Below are positions 1 through 8,736 of a stretch of 64,000 nt of DNA, piece after piece. The stretch is from Massilia sp. BSC265 (GTDB lineage Bacteria; Pseudomonadota; Gammaproteobacteria; Burkholderiales; Burkholderiaceae_D), in assembly GCF_000740675.1 (NCBI RefSeq), contig NZ_JPXI01000042.1, forward strand, positions 124,001 to 188,000, in the 5' to 3' direction. The translations under genes were made by a program, and so were the position numbers. The first letter of the stretch is position 1. Every line of letters begins with the position of its first letter. The notes below the pieces were generated by a model. That model did not search any database. It was not told where the DNA came from and worked only from the letters and a program-made list of their open reading frames with translations.

Positions 1-172
1 GACCGGACGCGAATTCTGCGACCTGGCGGCGGCGACGCCGGCGTGGAAAAAGCTGCTGGCCGGGCCGCGCGTGACCCGCCACGAACTCGACGGCGCCGAC
101 CACACCTTCTCGCGGCGCGCCTGGCGCGACCAGGTCGCGGCCTGGACCAGCGCCTGGGTACGTTCCTGGTAG
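1..172 (+). CDS. 3' end of exosortase A-associated alpha/beta hydrolase 1 (partial)
   Basis: The reading frame open from base 2 ends at a TAG at 170-172 and gives a 56-residue C-terminal fragment. It contains GADHTFSRRAWRDQVAAW, the conserved end of the alpha/beta hydrolases of exosortase-A loci, where the His of ADHTF is the expected catalytic histidine. The family is found in PEP-CTERM/exopolysaccharide clusters, but its substrate is not known. The 5' part lies outside the window. It converges on the beta-helix gene, with one base between the two stop codons. The match is a short fragment recognised by eye, so the subtype is less certain than the fold. Confidence 0.72.
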   Translation, partial: TGREFCDLAAATPAWKKLLAGPRVTRHELDGADHTFSRRAWRDQVAAWTSAWVRSW

Positions 173-173
173 A

Positions 174-1667
174 TCAGCGCGCTGCCGCCTGCACCCGCGT
201 CAGGCAGCCGGCGAAACTGTCGAAGGCTCCGTAGGCCGGATGCTGCAAGCGGCGCCCGCCACACAGGTCGACGCCGGCACCATCGCCCGGCGCTGCGCGC
301 AGCGGCGCATCGCCGCTCCAGCGGAAATCGCCCGCACCCGGCGCCACAAACAGGCTGCGCACCGGGTGCTGGCCCGCGAAAGCCTGCCACACGGCGGAAG
401 TCCGGTTGTCGCCCTCGCGCACCAGGCCGCCGTCGCGGCTGCGGATCGGTCCATCGACCAGGTTGCCGTCCAGGCGCGCGCTGCTGGTGGGGAAGCGCAC
501 ATCGATGCCGGTGGTGTCGATCAGCGTATTGTCTTCGACCCGGGTATTCGCGGCGCTGTTCAGGTAGATGCCTGCATCCGAGCAGCCGACCACCAGGTTG
601 GCGCGCATGATGCCGCCATCCTGTTCCGTGATGCAGCGCCCGTCGCGGCAGAGCTCCTTGCCGGTGCCGCCGCCGCCGAAGGACAGGCCGACCCGCTGTC
701 CCGGCTCGCCGCGCAGGCGCCGTTCGCACCACACCAGGTTGCGCTCGAAGATATTGCCGCTGCCGCCGCCCTTGGCGAAGGCGCCATAGCTGACCCCGTT
801 CCCCCCTTCCTTGATGAAGTCGCTGATCACGTTTGCGCGGACGGTCCATCCGCTGGCCGCGACCAGGTCGATCGGGGTGACCGGGTTGGCGGTCTGGCGC
901 GGGCGACTGGCATCCAGGGTATTCGATTCGATCAGGCCGGCATCGGGGAAGCGTCCCTGCAGGGCATTGATCTTGAAGTGGGCGTTGAAGTCGCTGATGG
1001 TGTTGTTGCGCGCGACGAAGTGGCTGGCCGCGCCGAAAACGTGGAAGGCATGTTCGCAGTCGCTGTCGGATCGGCAGGCCCCGCGGATGTCCAGGTTTTC
1101 GAAGTGCCAGTGTGGCGCGCTGACGCGGAAACCCCCGACCATGTCGAATTCGAGCCGCACGCTGCCGGGCCGTGCCGCCCGCACCACGATCGGCGCGCCG
1201 GGCGCGCCGGGCCGGTCGGCATTCAGCCCCGCGCTGCCGGAGAAGCGGTAAGTGCCCGGCGCGATGGTGATGACTTCGCCCTGGCGGGCGCGCGCCAGCG
1301 CGGCGCGCAGCGCCTCGGCGCTGGCGACGACGGTACCGGGGCGGCTGCCTTCGCCCGCGGCCCTGGCTTGGGCGCCGAGCGCCAGTCCGGACAGCTCCAG
1401 TCTGTCCGGCGCCTGCGGCGTCCCGCGGTCCAGCCGCTGCAGGGTGCCGGCGGTGTACTTTCCGGCGGCGACGATTGCCGCATTGTGGCCGCTGGTGCGC
1501 TTTTCGATGTAGGGCGCCAGCTGGCGCGGGGCCACGCCGGCCGCATCGACGGCGATGGCCACGGCAACGCCCCCTGCGGCCAGCAAGGCCAGTGCCACGG
1601 CCAGCCGGCGGCCGGCGCGGCCGCTACGGCTGCGCCCGCGCCTGTCGGCGCCATGCGGCTGCCTCAT
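174..1667 (-). CDS. right-handed parallel beta-helix protein in the prs operon
   Basis: This 497-residue protein starts with an Arg-rich cytoplasmic stretch, followed by one hydrophobic signal or anchor segment (about residues 21-42). The remainder is a parallel beta-helix repeat domain of the pectate lyase/chondroitinase-B type, with recurrent N-rich rungs such as RNNTISDF and VEDNTLIDT. Its ATG overlaps the prsR stop codon (ATGA), so the two are translationally coupled in one minus-strand operon with prsK. A polysaccharide-modifying or polysaccharide-binding role at the cell surface fits the exopolysaccharide locus, but that is inference from fold and context. No catalytic residues were assigned. 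Confidence 0.82.
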   Translation of the reverse strand: MRQPHGADRRGRSRSGRAGRRLAVALALLAAGGVAVAIAVDAAGVAPRQLAPYIEKRTSGHNAAIVAAGKYTAGTLQRLDRGTPQAPDRLELSGLALGAQARAAGEGSRPGTVVASAEALRAALARARQGEVITIAPGTYRFSGSAGLNADRPGAPGAPIVVRAARPGSVRLEFDMVGGFRVSAPHWHFENLDIRGACRSDSDCEHAFHVFGAASHFVARNNTISDFNAHFKINALQGRFPDAGLIESNTLDASRPRQTANPVTPIDLVAASGWTVRANVISDFIKEGGNGVSYGAFAKGGGSGNIFERNLVWCERRLRGEPGQRVGLSFGGGGTGKELCRDGRCITEQDGGIMRANLVVGCSDAGIYLNSAANTRVEDNTLIDTTGIDVRFPTSSARLDGNLVDGPIRSRDGGLVREGDNRTSAVWQAFAGQHPVRSLFVAPGAGDFRWSGDAPLRAAPGDGAGVDLCGGRRLQHPAYGAFDSFAGCLTRVQAAAR

Positions 1668-3028
1668 GCCGCGCTCTTGATGCCGTGGCGGTTCATCAGG
1701 TCATACATGGTCGGGCGGCTGATGCCGAGCATCTCGGAGGCCTTGACGATGTTGCCGTCGACCCGGGCAAGCGTCTTGACGATCGCCATGTACTCGGCTT
1801 CGTCGCGCACCTGGCGCAGGTTGAGCGGCTCGTCCGCAGGCTTGTCGCCCTCCGGAAGGCCGAGGTCGTCGGCGACGATGGTATTGCCGTCGGCCATGAT
1901 GACGGCGCGCTTGATGCAGTTTTCCATCTCGCGCACATTGCCCGGCCAGTCGTAATTCTCGATCGCGGCGATCGCGTCGGACGCGAAGTGCAGCGTGGAG
2001 CGCGATTCCTGGGCGCAGAACTTGTTCTTGAAGTGGTGGGCCAGCAGGGCGGCGTCGCCGTGGCGCGCGCGCAGCGGCGGAATCGTGACCACGATCTCGG
2101 ACAGGCGGTAGTACAAGTCTTCGCGGAAGCGCCCGGTCGCGCACAGTTCCTTCAGCTTCTGGTGGGTAGCGCAGACGATGCGCACGTCGACCGGGATTTC
2201 CTCGTGGCCGCCGATGCGCTCGATCACGCGCTCCTGCAGGAAGCGCAACAGCTTGGCCTGCAGGGCCATCGGCAGGTCGCCGACCTCGTCGAGGAAGAAA
2301 GTGCCGCCGTGCGCCAGCTCGACCTTGCCCTTGGTCTGCTTGGCCGCGCCGGTAAAGGCGCCCTTTTCATAGCCGAACAGTTCGCTCTCGAGCAGGTTTT
2401 CCGGAATCGCGGCGCAGTTGATGGCCATGAAGCGTTCCTTCGCGCGCGGCGACAGCGCGTGCAGCGCGCGCGCCAGCACTTCCTTGCCGGTGCCCGATTC
2501 GCCCAGCAGCATCACCGAGGCGGAGGTCGGCGCCACCTTCTCGATGTTGCGGCAGACCTTGAGCATGCCGGCGTCGCGGCTGATCACGCCGGCCATGGGC
2601 GAGTCGGCCTGCGACTGCTGCATGCGGCGGTTTTCCATCTGCAGGTTGTACAGGAAGAAGGCGCGCTGGATGACCAGCTTGAGGACCTCGGGCTCGCAGG
2701 GCTTCTGGTGGAAGTCGTAGGCGCCCATCCCGATCGCCTTGACCGCATTGCTGTGGTCCTGGTTGCCGGTCAGGACGATGACGCGGGTGTCCGGGGCCAG
2801 CGCCAGGATCTGTTCCAGCGTCGCCAGCCCTTCGGTCGAGCCGTCGGGGTCGGGCGGCAGGCCCAGGTCCATGGTGACCACGGCCGGCTCATGGCGCCGG
2901 ATCTGGGCCAGCGCGGTTTCGCGGTCGCCGGCGACGACCACTTCATAGGCATCCAGGCTCCAGCGCAGCTGCTTTTGCAGGCCGGGATCGTCTTCGATGA
3001 TCAGGAGTTTGGGTTTGTTTTGGCTCAC
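1664..3028 (-). CDS. prsR: PEP-CTERM-box response regulator PrsR (sigma-54 activator)
   Basis: This response regulator has three parts: an N-terminal receiver domain (LLIIEDDPG, phospho-acceptor Asp in VVTMDLGLPP), a sigma-54 AAA+ activation domain (Walker A GESGTGKE and the sigma-54 contact motif GAFTGA), and a C-terminal Fis-type HTH (SEMLGISRPTMYDLMNRHGI). I chose the GTG at 3028, preceded by GAGGA, over an upstream start that would overlap prsK; the product is 454 residues. Family knowledge: PrsR pairs with PrsK and is thought to activate sigma-54 promoters of exopolysaccharide and PEP-CTERM genes. A sigma-54 promoter before the PEP-CTERM gene at 15815 supports this. Confidence 0.93.
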   Translation of the reverse strand: MSQNKPKLLIIEDDPGLQKQLRWSLDAYEVVVAGDRETALAQIRRHEPAVVTMDLGLPPDPDGSTEGLATLEQILALAPDTRVIVLTGNQDHSNAVKAIGMGAYDFHQKPCEPEVLKLVIQRAFFLYNLQMENRRMQQSQADSPMAGVISRDAGMLKVCRNIEKVAPTSASVMLLGESGTGKEVLARALHALSPRAKERFMAINCAAIPENLLESELFGYEKGAFTGAAKQTKGKVELAHGGTFFLDEVGDLPMALQAKLLRFLQERVIERIGGHEEIPVDVRIVCATHQKLKELCATGRFREDLYYRLSEIVVTIPPLRARHGDAALLAHHFKNKFCAQESRSTLHFASDAIAAIENYDWPGNVREMENCIKRAVIMADGNTIVADDLGLPEGDKPADEPLNLRQVRDEAEYMAIVKTLARVDGNIVKASEMLGISRPTMYDLMNRHGIKSAA

Positions 3029-3041
3029 TTCAGTCCTCGGG

Positions 3042-5108
3042 TCATGCGGCCTGCCCCACACTGCGGGCTTCCTCGCTGTAGAGCGGCAGGCTGACTGTGA
3101 ATGTGGTTCCGGCGGCAGGAGCGCTGGCGAGTTCCAGCTTGCCGCCCAGTTCATTGATGTATTCGCGGCTCTCGAACAGACCGATGCCCATCCCGGCCGG
3201 CTTGGTCGACTCGAAAGGCTTGAACAGGCGCTCGCGGATGAATTCCTCGCTCATGCCCGAGCCGGTATCCGCGATCTCGACCACCGCGCTGCCGCTGTCG
3301 CGCCGGACGCTGATGGTGACCCGGCCGCTTTTGGGCGTGGCCTCGATCGCGTTCTGGATCAGGTGGCCGAGCACGCGCTCGAGGCGCTCGTTGTCGGCCA
3401 GTACCTGCAGGCCACCGTTCTCGACCCGCAGCACCGGCCGTGGCTCGAAGGCATCCTTGAGCGCGATCGCCTGGCGCACCACCCGGTCCACCGTCAGCGG
3501 CAGCGGCTTCACGGGAGCGTCGTTGCGGCTGAGCTTTTGCAGCATCATCTTCATCTTCTGGATCGAATGCGTCACGGTGTCGAGCATGTCGCGCTGGAAT
3601 TCCGGATTGTCGCGGTGCTTCTCGGCGTTCGCATTCATCAGCGAGAGCTGCGACACCAGGTTCTTCAGGTCATGCACGACGAAGGTCGACATCCGGTTGA
3701 AGGATTCGAACTGGCGGGCCACCATCAGGTCATTGGCGGCGTCCTGCAGGGCCAGGTAGCTGGCGGCCTGGCTGCCGGCGATTTCCAGCAGGTCGAACAC
3801 TTCCCAGTTCAGGGCCACCGTGCTGCGCGAGTCCTGCAGCACCACGAAACCGAACAGCTTGCCGTGCAGGATCAGGGGTACCACGACCCAGGCGCGCGGG
3901 AAGGCTGCCAGCCAGTCGGGCAGCACCAGGTCGCCATATTTTTCCGGCAGCGCCCGGTATTCGTGCAGGTCGATGACCCACTGCGTGTTTTCCAGGAAGC
4001 GACAGAAATTCGACCCCGCCGGTTCGCTTTGCCTGGCCCTCGCCTGCCAACAGGCCACCGGTTCGTAGACATCGTTGGCGCGGCGCTGCCACAGCACCCC
4101 GCCCGGGCTCTCCACCAGGGCCGCGACGGCCTCGATGGCGCGTTCTCCCAGGTTGGGGCCATGCTCGGACAGGGTGCGGGTAAAGCGCATCCATTCCTCG
4201 CGGTAGTCGTAGCCGTAGCTGTAGAAGTGCTTGCTGATGAAGACCTTCAGCCAGGCGCGGAAGGCGCCGGAAAACAGGACGCCGGCCAGCAGCAGCAGTG
4301 CCCCGCACAGGAACACCACCTGCATCAGGGTGCCCCAGTCGCCGCCGAAGAAGCGCAGGTAATAACCGGCCGAGCCCATCGCCAGCAGGTAGATGGCCGA
4401 GCCGAGCAGCGCGGCGGAATGGAACATCACGCGCCGCGACAGCGCCAGTGGGGTAGTCATCGACTTGCTGCGCTTGACCGCAGTGCCGATCAGGGGCACC
4501 GCCAGCGCGTTGACGAGACCGCGCGCATCCCAGACTTCCGGGCTCATCTCGTGGAACAGCATCGCGTGGGTGTACATATAGAAGTCGTAGCCGAACATCG
4601 CGCCGATGCCCAGGCAGGCGAACTTCACCATCCAGCGTTCCTGCACCGTCTTGTTGCGGTATACCTGCTCGACGAGCAGCATGCCCAGCACGGCCATGCA
4701 GACCCTTACCATCACGTTCGGCACCAGGCCTGCACTGGTCTTGTACATGAGGTCGAACTGCAGCACGAGATTCCCCAGCAGCAGCAGTAAATAGGTCGCG
4801 ATGCCGAGCAACACCGGACGGCGCAGGCCGAGGAAACTGCCTGGGTCGCGATAGTTCCCGAGCATCAGCAACAGCACCGCCGACCAGGCACCGTTGCGCA
4901 CGATCTCGAGGGCCTCGGTCCAGGCCGACAAGGCCGGGCCGTGGGACGCGTCCCAGGCGACCGCGCCCGCCCACAGCGCGGTGAGCGCGCAGGCGGCGGT
5001 CACGGACGTCACATGGGCGCCGCCTCGCCACAGGGCCAGCAGCAGCACGCCCAGCAAGAGGAAAGCGGCGGCAGCGACGCTATAACTATAAACAGCAATA
5101 CTGGTCAA
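3042..5108 (-). CDS. prsK: PEP-CTERM system histidine kinase PrsK
   Basis: This 688-residue sensor kinase has several predicted membrane segments over the first ~290 residues, a GAF-like middle region, a dimerisation helix with the phospho-acceptor His in FVVHDLKNLVSQL, and a C-terminal GHKL ATPase domain (N box HLIQNAIEATP, G boxes ADTGSGMSE and GMGIGLFE). Length and order match the PrsK family of exosortase-A loci. It ends 13 bases before the prsR start, so kinase and regulator are co-transcribed. The signal is unknown. Confidence 0.93.
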   Translation of the reverse strand: MTSIAVYSYSVAAAAFLLLGVLLLALWRGGAHVTSVTAACALTALWAGAVAWDASHGPALSAWTEALEIVRNGAWSAVLLLMLGNYRDPGSFLGLRRPVLLGIATYLLLLLGNLVLQFDLMYKTSAGLVPNVMVRVCMAVLGMLLVEQVYRNKTVQERWMVKFACLGIGAMFGYDFYMYTHAMLFHEMSPEVWDARGLVNALAVPLIGTAVKRSKSMTTPLALSRRVMFHSAALLGSAIYLLAMGSAGYYLRFFGGDWGTLMQVVFLCGALLLLAGVLFSGAFRAWLKVFISKHFYSYGYDYREEWMRFTRTLSEHGPNLGERAIEAVAALVESPGGVLWQRRANDVYEPVACWQARARQSEPAGSNFCRFLENTQWVIDLHEYRALPEKYGDLVLPDWLAAFPRAWVVVPLILHGKLFGFVVLQDSRSTVALNWEVFDLLEIAGSQAASYLALQDAANDLMVARQFESFNRMSTFVVHDLKNLVSQLSLMNANAEKHRDNPEFQRDMLDTVTHSIQKMKMMLQKLSRNDAPVKPLPLTVDRVVRQAIALKDAFEPRPVLRVENGGLQVLADNERLERVLGHLIQNAIEATPKSGRVTISVRRDSGSAVVEIADTGSGMSEEFIRERLFKPFESTKPAGMGIGLFESREYINELGGKLELASAPAAGTTFTVSLPLYSEEARSVGQAA

Positions 5109-5164
5109 CGTGCGCCACCCAAAAAAACTGCCGTCATGGGCATGGGGAGTCGGGAAGTAGGGAT

Positions 5165-5180
5165 GGCGCCGCGCGGCGCC
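5165..5180. terminator. GC-rich perfect palindrome after the sugar transferase gene
   Basis: A 16-bp perfect palindrome (GGCGCCGCGCGGCGCC) lies 10 bases past the stop codon of the sugar transferase and before prsK. It could act as a weak terminator or processing hairpin; no T-tract follows on either strand. Confidence 0.4.
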
Positions 5181-5189
5181 ACCGGAAAA

Positions 5190-6593
5190 TCAACGGCCGC
5201 TGCGGAACAATACGACCTTCAGCGTATCGATCAGCACCAGCACGTCGAGGAACAGGCTGTTGTTCTTGACGTAGTAGAGGTCATACTGCAGCTTCTGCAG
5301 CGCGTCCTCGGCCGAGGAGCCGTAGCCGTAGCGCACCTGGGCCCAGCCGGTGACGCCCGGCTTGATGCTATGCCGAACATTGTAGTATGGCACCACCTCG
5401 ATCAGCTGCTCGACGAAGTAAGGACGCTCCGGGCGCGGGCCGACGAAGGACATCTCGCCCTTGAAAACGTTCAGGATCTGCGGCAATTCGTCGATGCGGG
5501 TCTTGCGCATGAAGTTGCCCACGCGGGTAACGCGTGGATCGTTCTGGGCGGCCCACTGCGGCTTGCCGCCCTTTTCGGCGTCGACGCGCATGCTGCGGAA
5601 TTTGTGCACGAAGAAGGTCTTGCCGTCCTTGCCCACCCGTTCCTGCGAGTAGAACACCGGGCCGCGGTCTTCCAGCTTGACCGCGAGCGCCGCCAGCACC
5701 ATCAGCGGGAAGGCCATGATCAGGATGATCGTACTGCAGACCAGGTCGAAGCCGCGCTTCATGAACGTGCGGATGAAGCTCTGGTCGAAGCCGCCGCCGA
5801 AGATGAGCCAGCTCGGCTGCAGCGAGTCGACCCGGATCTGGCAGGTTTCGCGTTCGAAGAAGGTGGCGGCATCGGTCACTTTCAGGCCGCGCAGCTTGCA
5901 GTCGAGCAGCTCCTTCATCGGGAAGCCGCCGCGGCGGTTCTGGACCGAGACCACGATCTCCTGGACATTGTATTTCTTCGCCAGCGCATGCAGCGAATCG
6001 CCGTCGCGCACCTTCAACAGCCCGTCCTTGGGCACGCACACTTCCTCGTGCGGGATCGGGATGTAGCCGGCGATATGGTAGCGGTGGTAATTCGACTTGC
6101 GCTGGGCCAGTTCGCTGCATTCCTTGGCCAGCGGGCCGCTGCCGAGGAACATGATGCGCGACTGCAGCAGCTGCAGCTCCGAGGTCTTGAAGAACAGCAT
6201 GCGCGCCAGGAAGATGCCGATCGCCGACAGCGCGAACACCAGCAGCAGGATGCCGCGGCCGAAGGACAGGTCCGGCGCCACGTAGAACACGATGGTCAGG
6301 ATCAGGAAGCCCATCAGGAAGGACGGCATCAGCTTCATGAAGAAGGGATGGCGCAGGCCTTCGTCGGCGTCGAGCTGGTACATGCCCATCGCGCTCATGC
6401 TGAAGATGATCGCGGTCGCGAAGGCGATGGCCGACGTCAGGAAATGCTCGACATGCGGTGTACTGATCGGCGCGTCCATATCCAGGAAGCGCAGCGACGC
6501 TCCGGCATAAGCCGCGCCCAGCAGAATCATGGCCTCGATGAACAGCAACACGAAGACGATCTTCGACACGTAGTGGTTAGAGATCTTAAACAC
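5190..6593 (-). CDS. PEP-CTERM/exosortase-A sugar transferase (undecaprenyl-phosphate type)
   Basis: This 467-residue protein has about four N-terminal membrane helices, a CoA-binding-like middle domain, and a C-terminal bacterial sugar-transferase domain (KRGFDLVCSTIILI, then FVHKFRSMRVDAE, VGPRPERPYF and KPGVTGWAQVRYGYG). This layout fits the exosortase-associated priming glycosyltransferase that moves a sugar-1-phosphate onto undecaprenyl phosphate at the inner membrane to start exopolysaccharide units. It is the first gene of the minus-strand run that continues into prsK, prsR and the beta-helix gene. The start at 6593 is the first in-frame ATG ahead of the hydrophobic N-terminus. Confidence 0.9.
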   Translation of the reverse strand: MFKISNHYVSKIVFVLLFIEAMILLGAAYAGASLRFLDMDAPISTPHVEHFLTSAIAFATAIIFSMSAMGMYQLDADEGLRHPFFMKLMPSFLMGFLILTIVFYVAPDLSFGRGILLLVFALSAIGIFLARMLFFKTSELQLLQSRIMFLGSGPLAKECSELAQRKSNYHRYHIAGYIPIPHEEVCVPKDGLLKVRDGDSLHALAKKYNVQEIVVSVQNRRGGFPMKELLDCKLRGLKVTDAATFFERETCQIRVDSLQPSWLIFGGGFDQSFIRTFMKRGFDLVCSTIILIMAFPLMVLAALAVKLEDRGPVFYSQERVGKDGKTFFVHKFRSMRVDAEKGGKPQWAAQNDPRVTRVGNFMRKTRIDELPQILNVFKGEMSFVGPRPERPYFVEQLIEVVPYYNVRHSIKPGVTGWAQVRYGYGSSAEDALQKLQYDLYYVKNNSLFLDVLVLIDTLKVVLFRSGR

Positions 6594-7480
6594 GGTATCC
6601 CCCGAATTTCGTATTTTTAACTGCTTGCAGAAGATGATTCATACTTGTTCCAGATGTCCGGCATACGGGTCGAGCGCGCGCTCCAGCCCGGCGCGGATGC
6701 GCCCTTCCGGTGCCTGAGCCAGCTGCACGCCGGCCGTCGATATAGGGGCCCGGGACGGCGCATGCCGCCTGGACGGAGGTCGACATGCTCGGGACAGTGC
6801 GTGACCACAAAGGGAAAATGCGGGCCAGCGATTCGCGCAACATCGTCCAAGCCCGGACAGGCTGGTACGCTGTTGCTGCCTGACATCCTGAAACTCGTTC
6901 ACAGATCTAATACTTTCTTAGTGAAAACTCCCTCGGTCTTGCCTTCCGACACGACGGGAGCCCGGTTTTACAGCCGCCATGCCGACATGCCAGCCTGGTG
7001 ATTGCAACCCCATCAACTTAGAATTCACGTCGATGAACAAGCTCCTTGCCAAGGACCAGCACGCCGACAACCTGATCTGCTTTCATTCATCCCGCCGGAC
7101 TTTTGTATTTTTTTCAACAAATATAGCACGGAAACAAGTAGATTCTCAACGGAATCTGAAATTTTCTCCTGATACACAACAAATCGACAACGAAATCACA
7201 TGCTGAACGTTTCCAATATTTCGACAAAGCAATGCATTTACTCTCTTGGAAGCAGCGTGCCTCGTGGAACTGCAAAACTGGCAAGAAATTTTAGCATTTT
7301 AAAAATAAATAACCCGTGCTCATCAGTAACGTGCGCACCCCCTTTGTGGGGATGCCACACCGCTTGATTCGGACGCAGCCAGGAGCAGGCTGAGGGGACT
7401 GGGCACAAGGAGCGTCATTGCCCGTCGCACAGGCGCAAGCCGGGCATCGGCAACTTGGGAAGGCTTGAAGATTCGGAGGG
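6594..7480. other. AT-rich intergenic region upstream of the exosortase locus
   Basis: No convincing gene is present. The short frames here lack ribosome sites and family signatures. GC falls sharply from about 6890 to 7320, as expected for a promoter or regulatory region or old insertion debris. A degenerate sigma-54-like element lies at 7248-7262 on the minus strand. Confidence 0.5.
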
Positions 7481-7533
7481 ATGGCGCGGCTGGCGGGGAT
7501 CGAACCCACGACCCTTGGCTTCGGAGGCCAATA
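7481..7533. repeat. left attachment repeat (attL), 53 bp
   Basis: These 53 bases are identical to 14592-14644, the 3' part of the tRNA-Arg gene on the minus strand, including the encoded CCA. They mark the left edge of the integrated island. Beyond the repeat, 7534-7553 continues as a degenerate tRNA 5' half. Confidence 0.9.
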
Positions 7534-7553
7534 TGGCCACTGCTACCAGCCGC
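7482..7553 (-). pseudogene. degenerate tRNA-Arg copy at the left island edge
   Basis: On the minus strand the acceptor stem (GCGGCTG with CAGCCGC), anticodon arm (loop CTCCGAA, anticodon CCG), T arm and CCA are all intact, but the D arm is shortened and altered. The copy is 72 nt instead of 76 nt. It looks like a decayed full-length copy of the intact tRNA at 14593-14668, not only the 3' fragment that a simple integration would leave. Confidence 0.7.
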
Positions 7554-7590
7554 TACCTATGCAGGGTTTCGTGCTTTCTGCACCTAGCCC

Positions 7591-7608
7591 GAGCACACCC
7601 TGAGCACA
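7591..7608. promoter_or_regulatory. paired GAGCACA repeats (putative integrase arm sites, left)
   Basis: GAGCACA occurs at 7591-7597 and 7602-7608, with 11-bp spacing, just inside the left att site. The same pair with the same spacing lies just inside the right att site (14475-14492). Phased short direct repeats flanking both ends are typical of arm-type binding sites of tyrosine integrases. Confidence 0.5.
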
Positions 7609-7643
7609 GTTGAAGACACCCGACCGCGACTTGGAGAAGTGGA

Positions 7644-8606
7644 ATGGCAACAATCAGTCAGTACAGGGGTAAGTGGAAATGCCAAGTCCGTAAGACGGGG
7701 TACCCGGCCCAAACCCAAACCTTTGACCACAGAGCAGACGCAATAGCTTGGGGGATAGAAGTAGAAGCAAAGATGCACCGAGGTACGTTCGGCGGCATCG
7801 GCAAACAGTCGATGACCATACATGAAATGCTTGAACGGTATCTTGCGGAAGAGTCGACAAAGAAGGCGTATACCGCTGCGGACGTTTCCCGAGCAAAGCC
7901 CCTTCGCAGTGTCCTTGGGGCGTACTATGTCCATAACCTGACCTCAGCGAACTTGGCAGAATACAAGCGTATGCGCTTGGCCTTGAAGTCACCACAGACA
8001 GTCACGCATGAATTGAACCTGCTGCATCGTGCCTACGTGATCGCCTCGAATGAATGGGGTGTCGTGCTGCCCAACGGTGTCCCCAAGATAGCAAGACCTG
8101 CCTTACCCCGTGGGCGTGGCACCCGTATCCGACCCAACGACCTTGACCTGATCATACAAGCTACCGAGTCCGAACAGTTGAAGCTCATTATTCCACTGGC
8201 GGTAGAAACAGCGATGCGTCGGTCCGAAATCTTAAGTGTCCGTTGGGAGAATGTTGATCTTGGCCGCCGTACGATCTACCTGCAGAAGACCAAGAACGGG
8301 CTACCCCGTACGGTACCGCTATCACTGCGTGCCTTAGAGACATTACAAAGCCTTCAGAAAACTGCCGCAGGGCCGGTGTTTACCATTGCCGCATCATCTG
8401 TTACACAAGCGTTCCAAAGGGCCGCAATACGGGCCGGAATGAAGAACACTCGGTTCCACGACCTTAGACACGAAGCAACATCTAGGCTGTTTGAGCGTGG
8501 CCTGAATGTAATTGAAGTGGCCCGGATAACAGGTCACGTCACATTGTCCATGCTCGACCGCTACACGCACCTGGACGTGCAAGGGCTTGTTCAAAAGCTC
8601 AGGTAG
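7644..8606 (+). CDS. tyrosine recombinase, island integrase
   Basis: This 320-residue protein has an N-terminal arm-binding region (YRGKWKCQVRKTG), a core-binding domain, and a C-terminal catalytic domain with the tyrosine recombinase residues: Arg in ETAMRRSEIL (about 193), HDLRH (272-276), GH (297-298) and the nucleophile Tyr307 in RYTHL. The gene begins 90 bases inside the left att site and reads into the island, the usual place for an integrase that targets a tRNA 3' end. The start follows a GGAG about 8 bases upstream. Base composition is lower in GC than the host genes. Confidence 0.95.
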   Translation: MATISQYRGKWKCQVRKTGYPAQTQTFDHRADAIAWGIEVEAKMHRGTFGGIGKQSMTIHEMLERYLAEESTKKAYTAADVSRAKPLRSVLGAYYVHNLTSANLAEYKRMRLALKSPQTVTHELNLLHRAYVIASNEWGVVLPNGVPKIARPALPRGRGTRIRPNDLDLIIQATESEQLKLIIPLAVETAMRRSEILSVRWENVDLGRRTIYLQKTKNGLPRTVPLSLRALETLQSLQKTAAGPVFTIAASSVTQAFQRAAIRAGMKNTRFHDLRHEATSRLFERGLNVIEVARITGHVTLSMLDRYTHLDVQGLVQKLR

Positions 8607-8680
8607 CAGGACAGATCGCTTCTGCGTCCGCTTCTGCGTCCGTACGTCTACTCAGTCGTAACACCATCCGGCCCCGAGTG

Positions 8681-8712
8681 TTCACTGTCAGTGAATTTCT
8701 ATTGACAGTGAA
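8681..8712. promoter_or_regulatory. palindromic operator-like element, three CAGTGAA half-sites
   Basis: TTCACTG at 8681-8687 and CAGTGAA at 8689-8695 form a perfect 7-1-7 palindrome. A third CAGTGAA at 8706-8712 overlaps the -35 box of the promoter at 8702. A further CAGTGAA lies at 9291-9297, just before the HTH gene. This looks like the operator of the XRE-type regulator encoded in the same operon, which is inference. The outer halves (8681-8690 and 8703-8712) also form a 10-bp inverted repeat. Confidence 0.55.
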
Positions 8713-8730
8713 GCTGAGTTATGGTCTACT
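8702..8730 (+). promoter_or_regulatory. sigma-70 promoter of the reverse-transcriptase operon
   Basis: A consensus -35 (TTGACA, 8702-8707), a 17-bp spacer and TCTACT (8725-8730, 4 of 6 matches) predict a start near 8737. That lies about 315 nt before the first gene of the operon, leaving a long structured leader. The -35 box overlaps a CAGTGAA half-site, so repression by the operon's own HTH protein is plausible. Confidence 0.6.
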
Positions 8731-8736
8731 TGTCCT

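Noticed and set aside
240..1955. 571-residue plus-strand frame
   Set aside because: Antisense to the beta-helix gene and prsR; composition (Ala/Gly/Arg/Val-rich) is typical of high-GC shadows.
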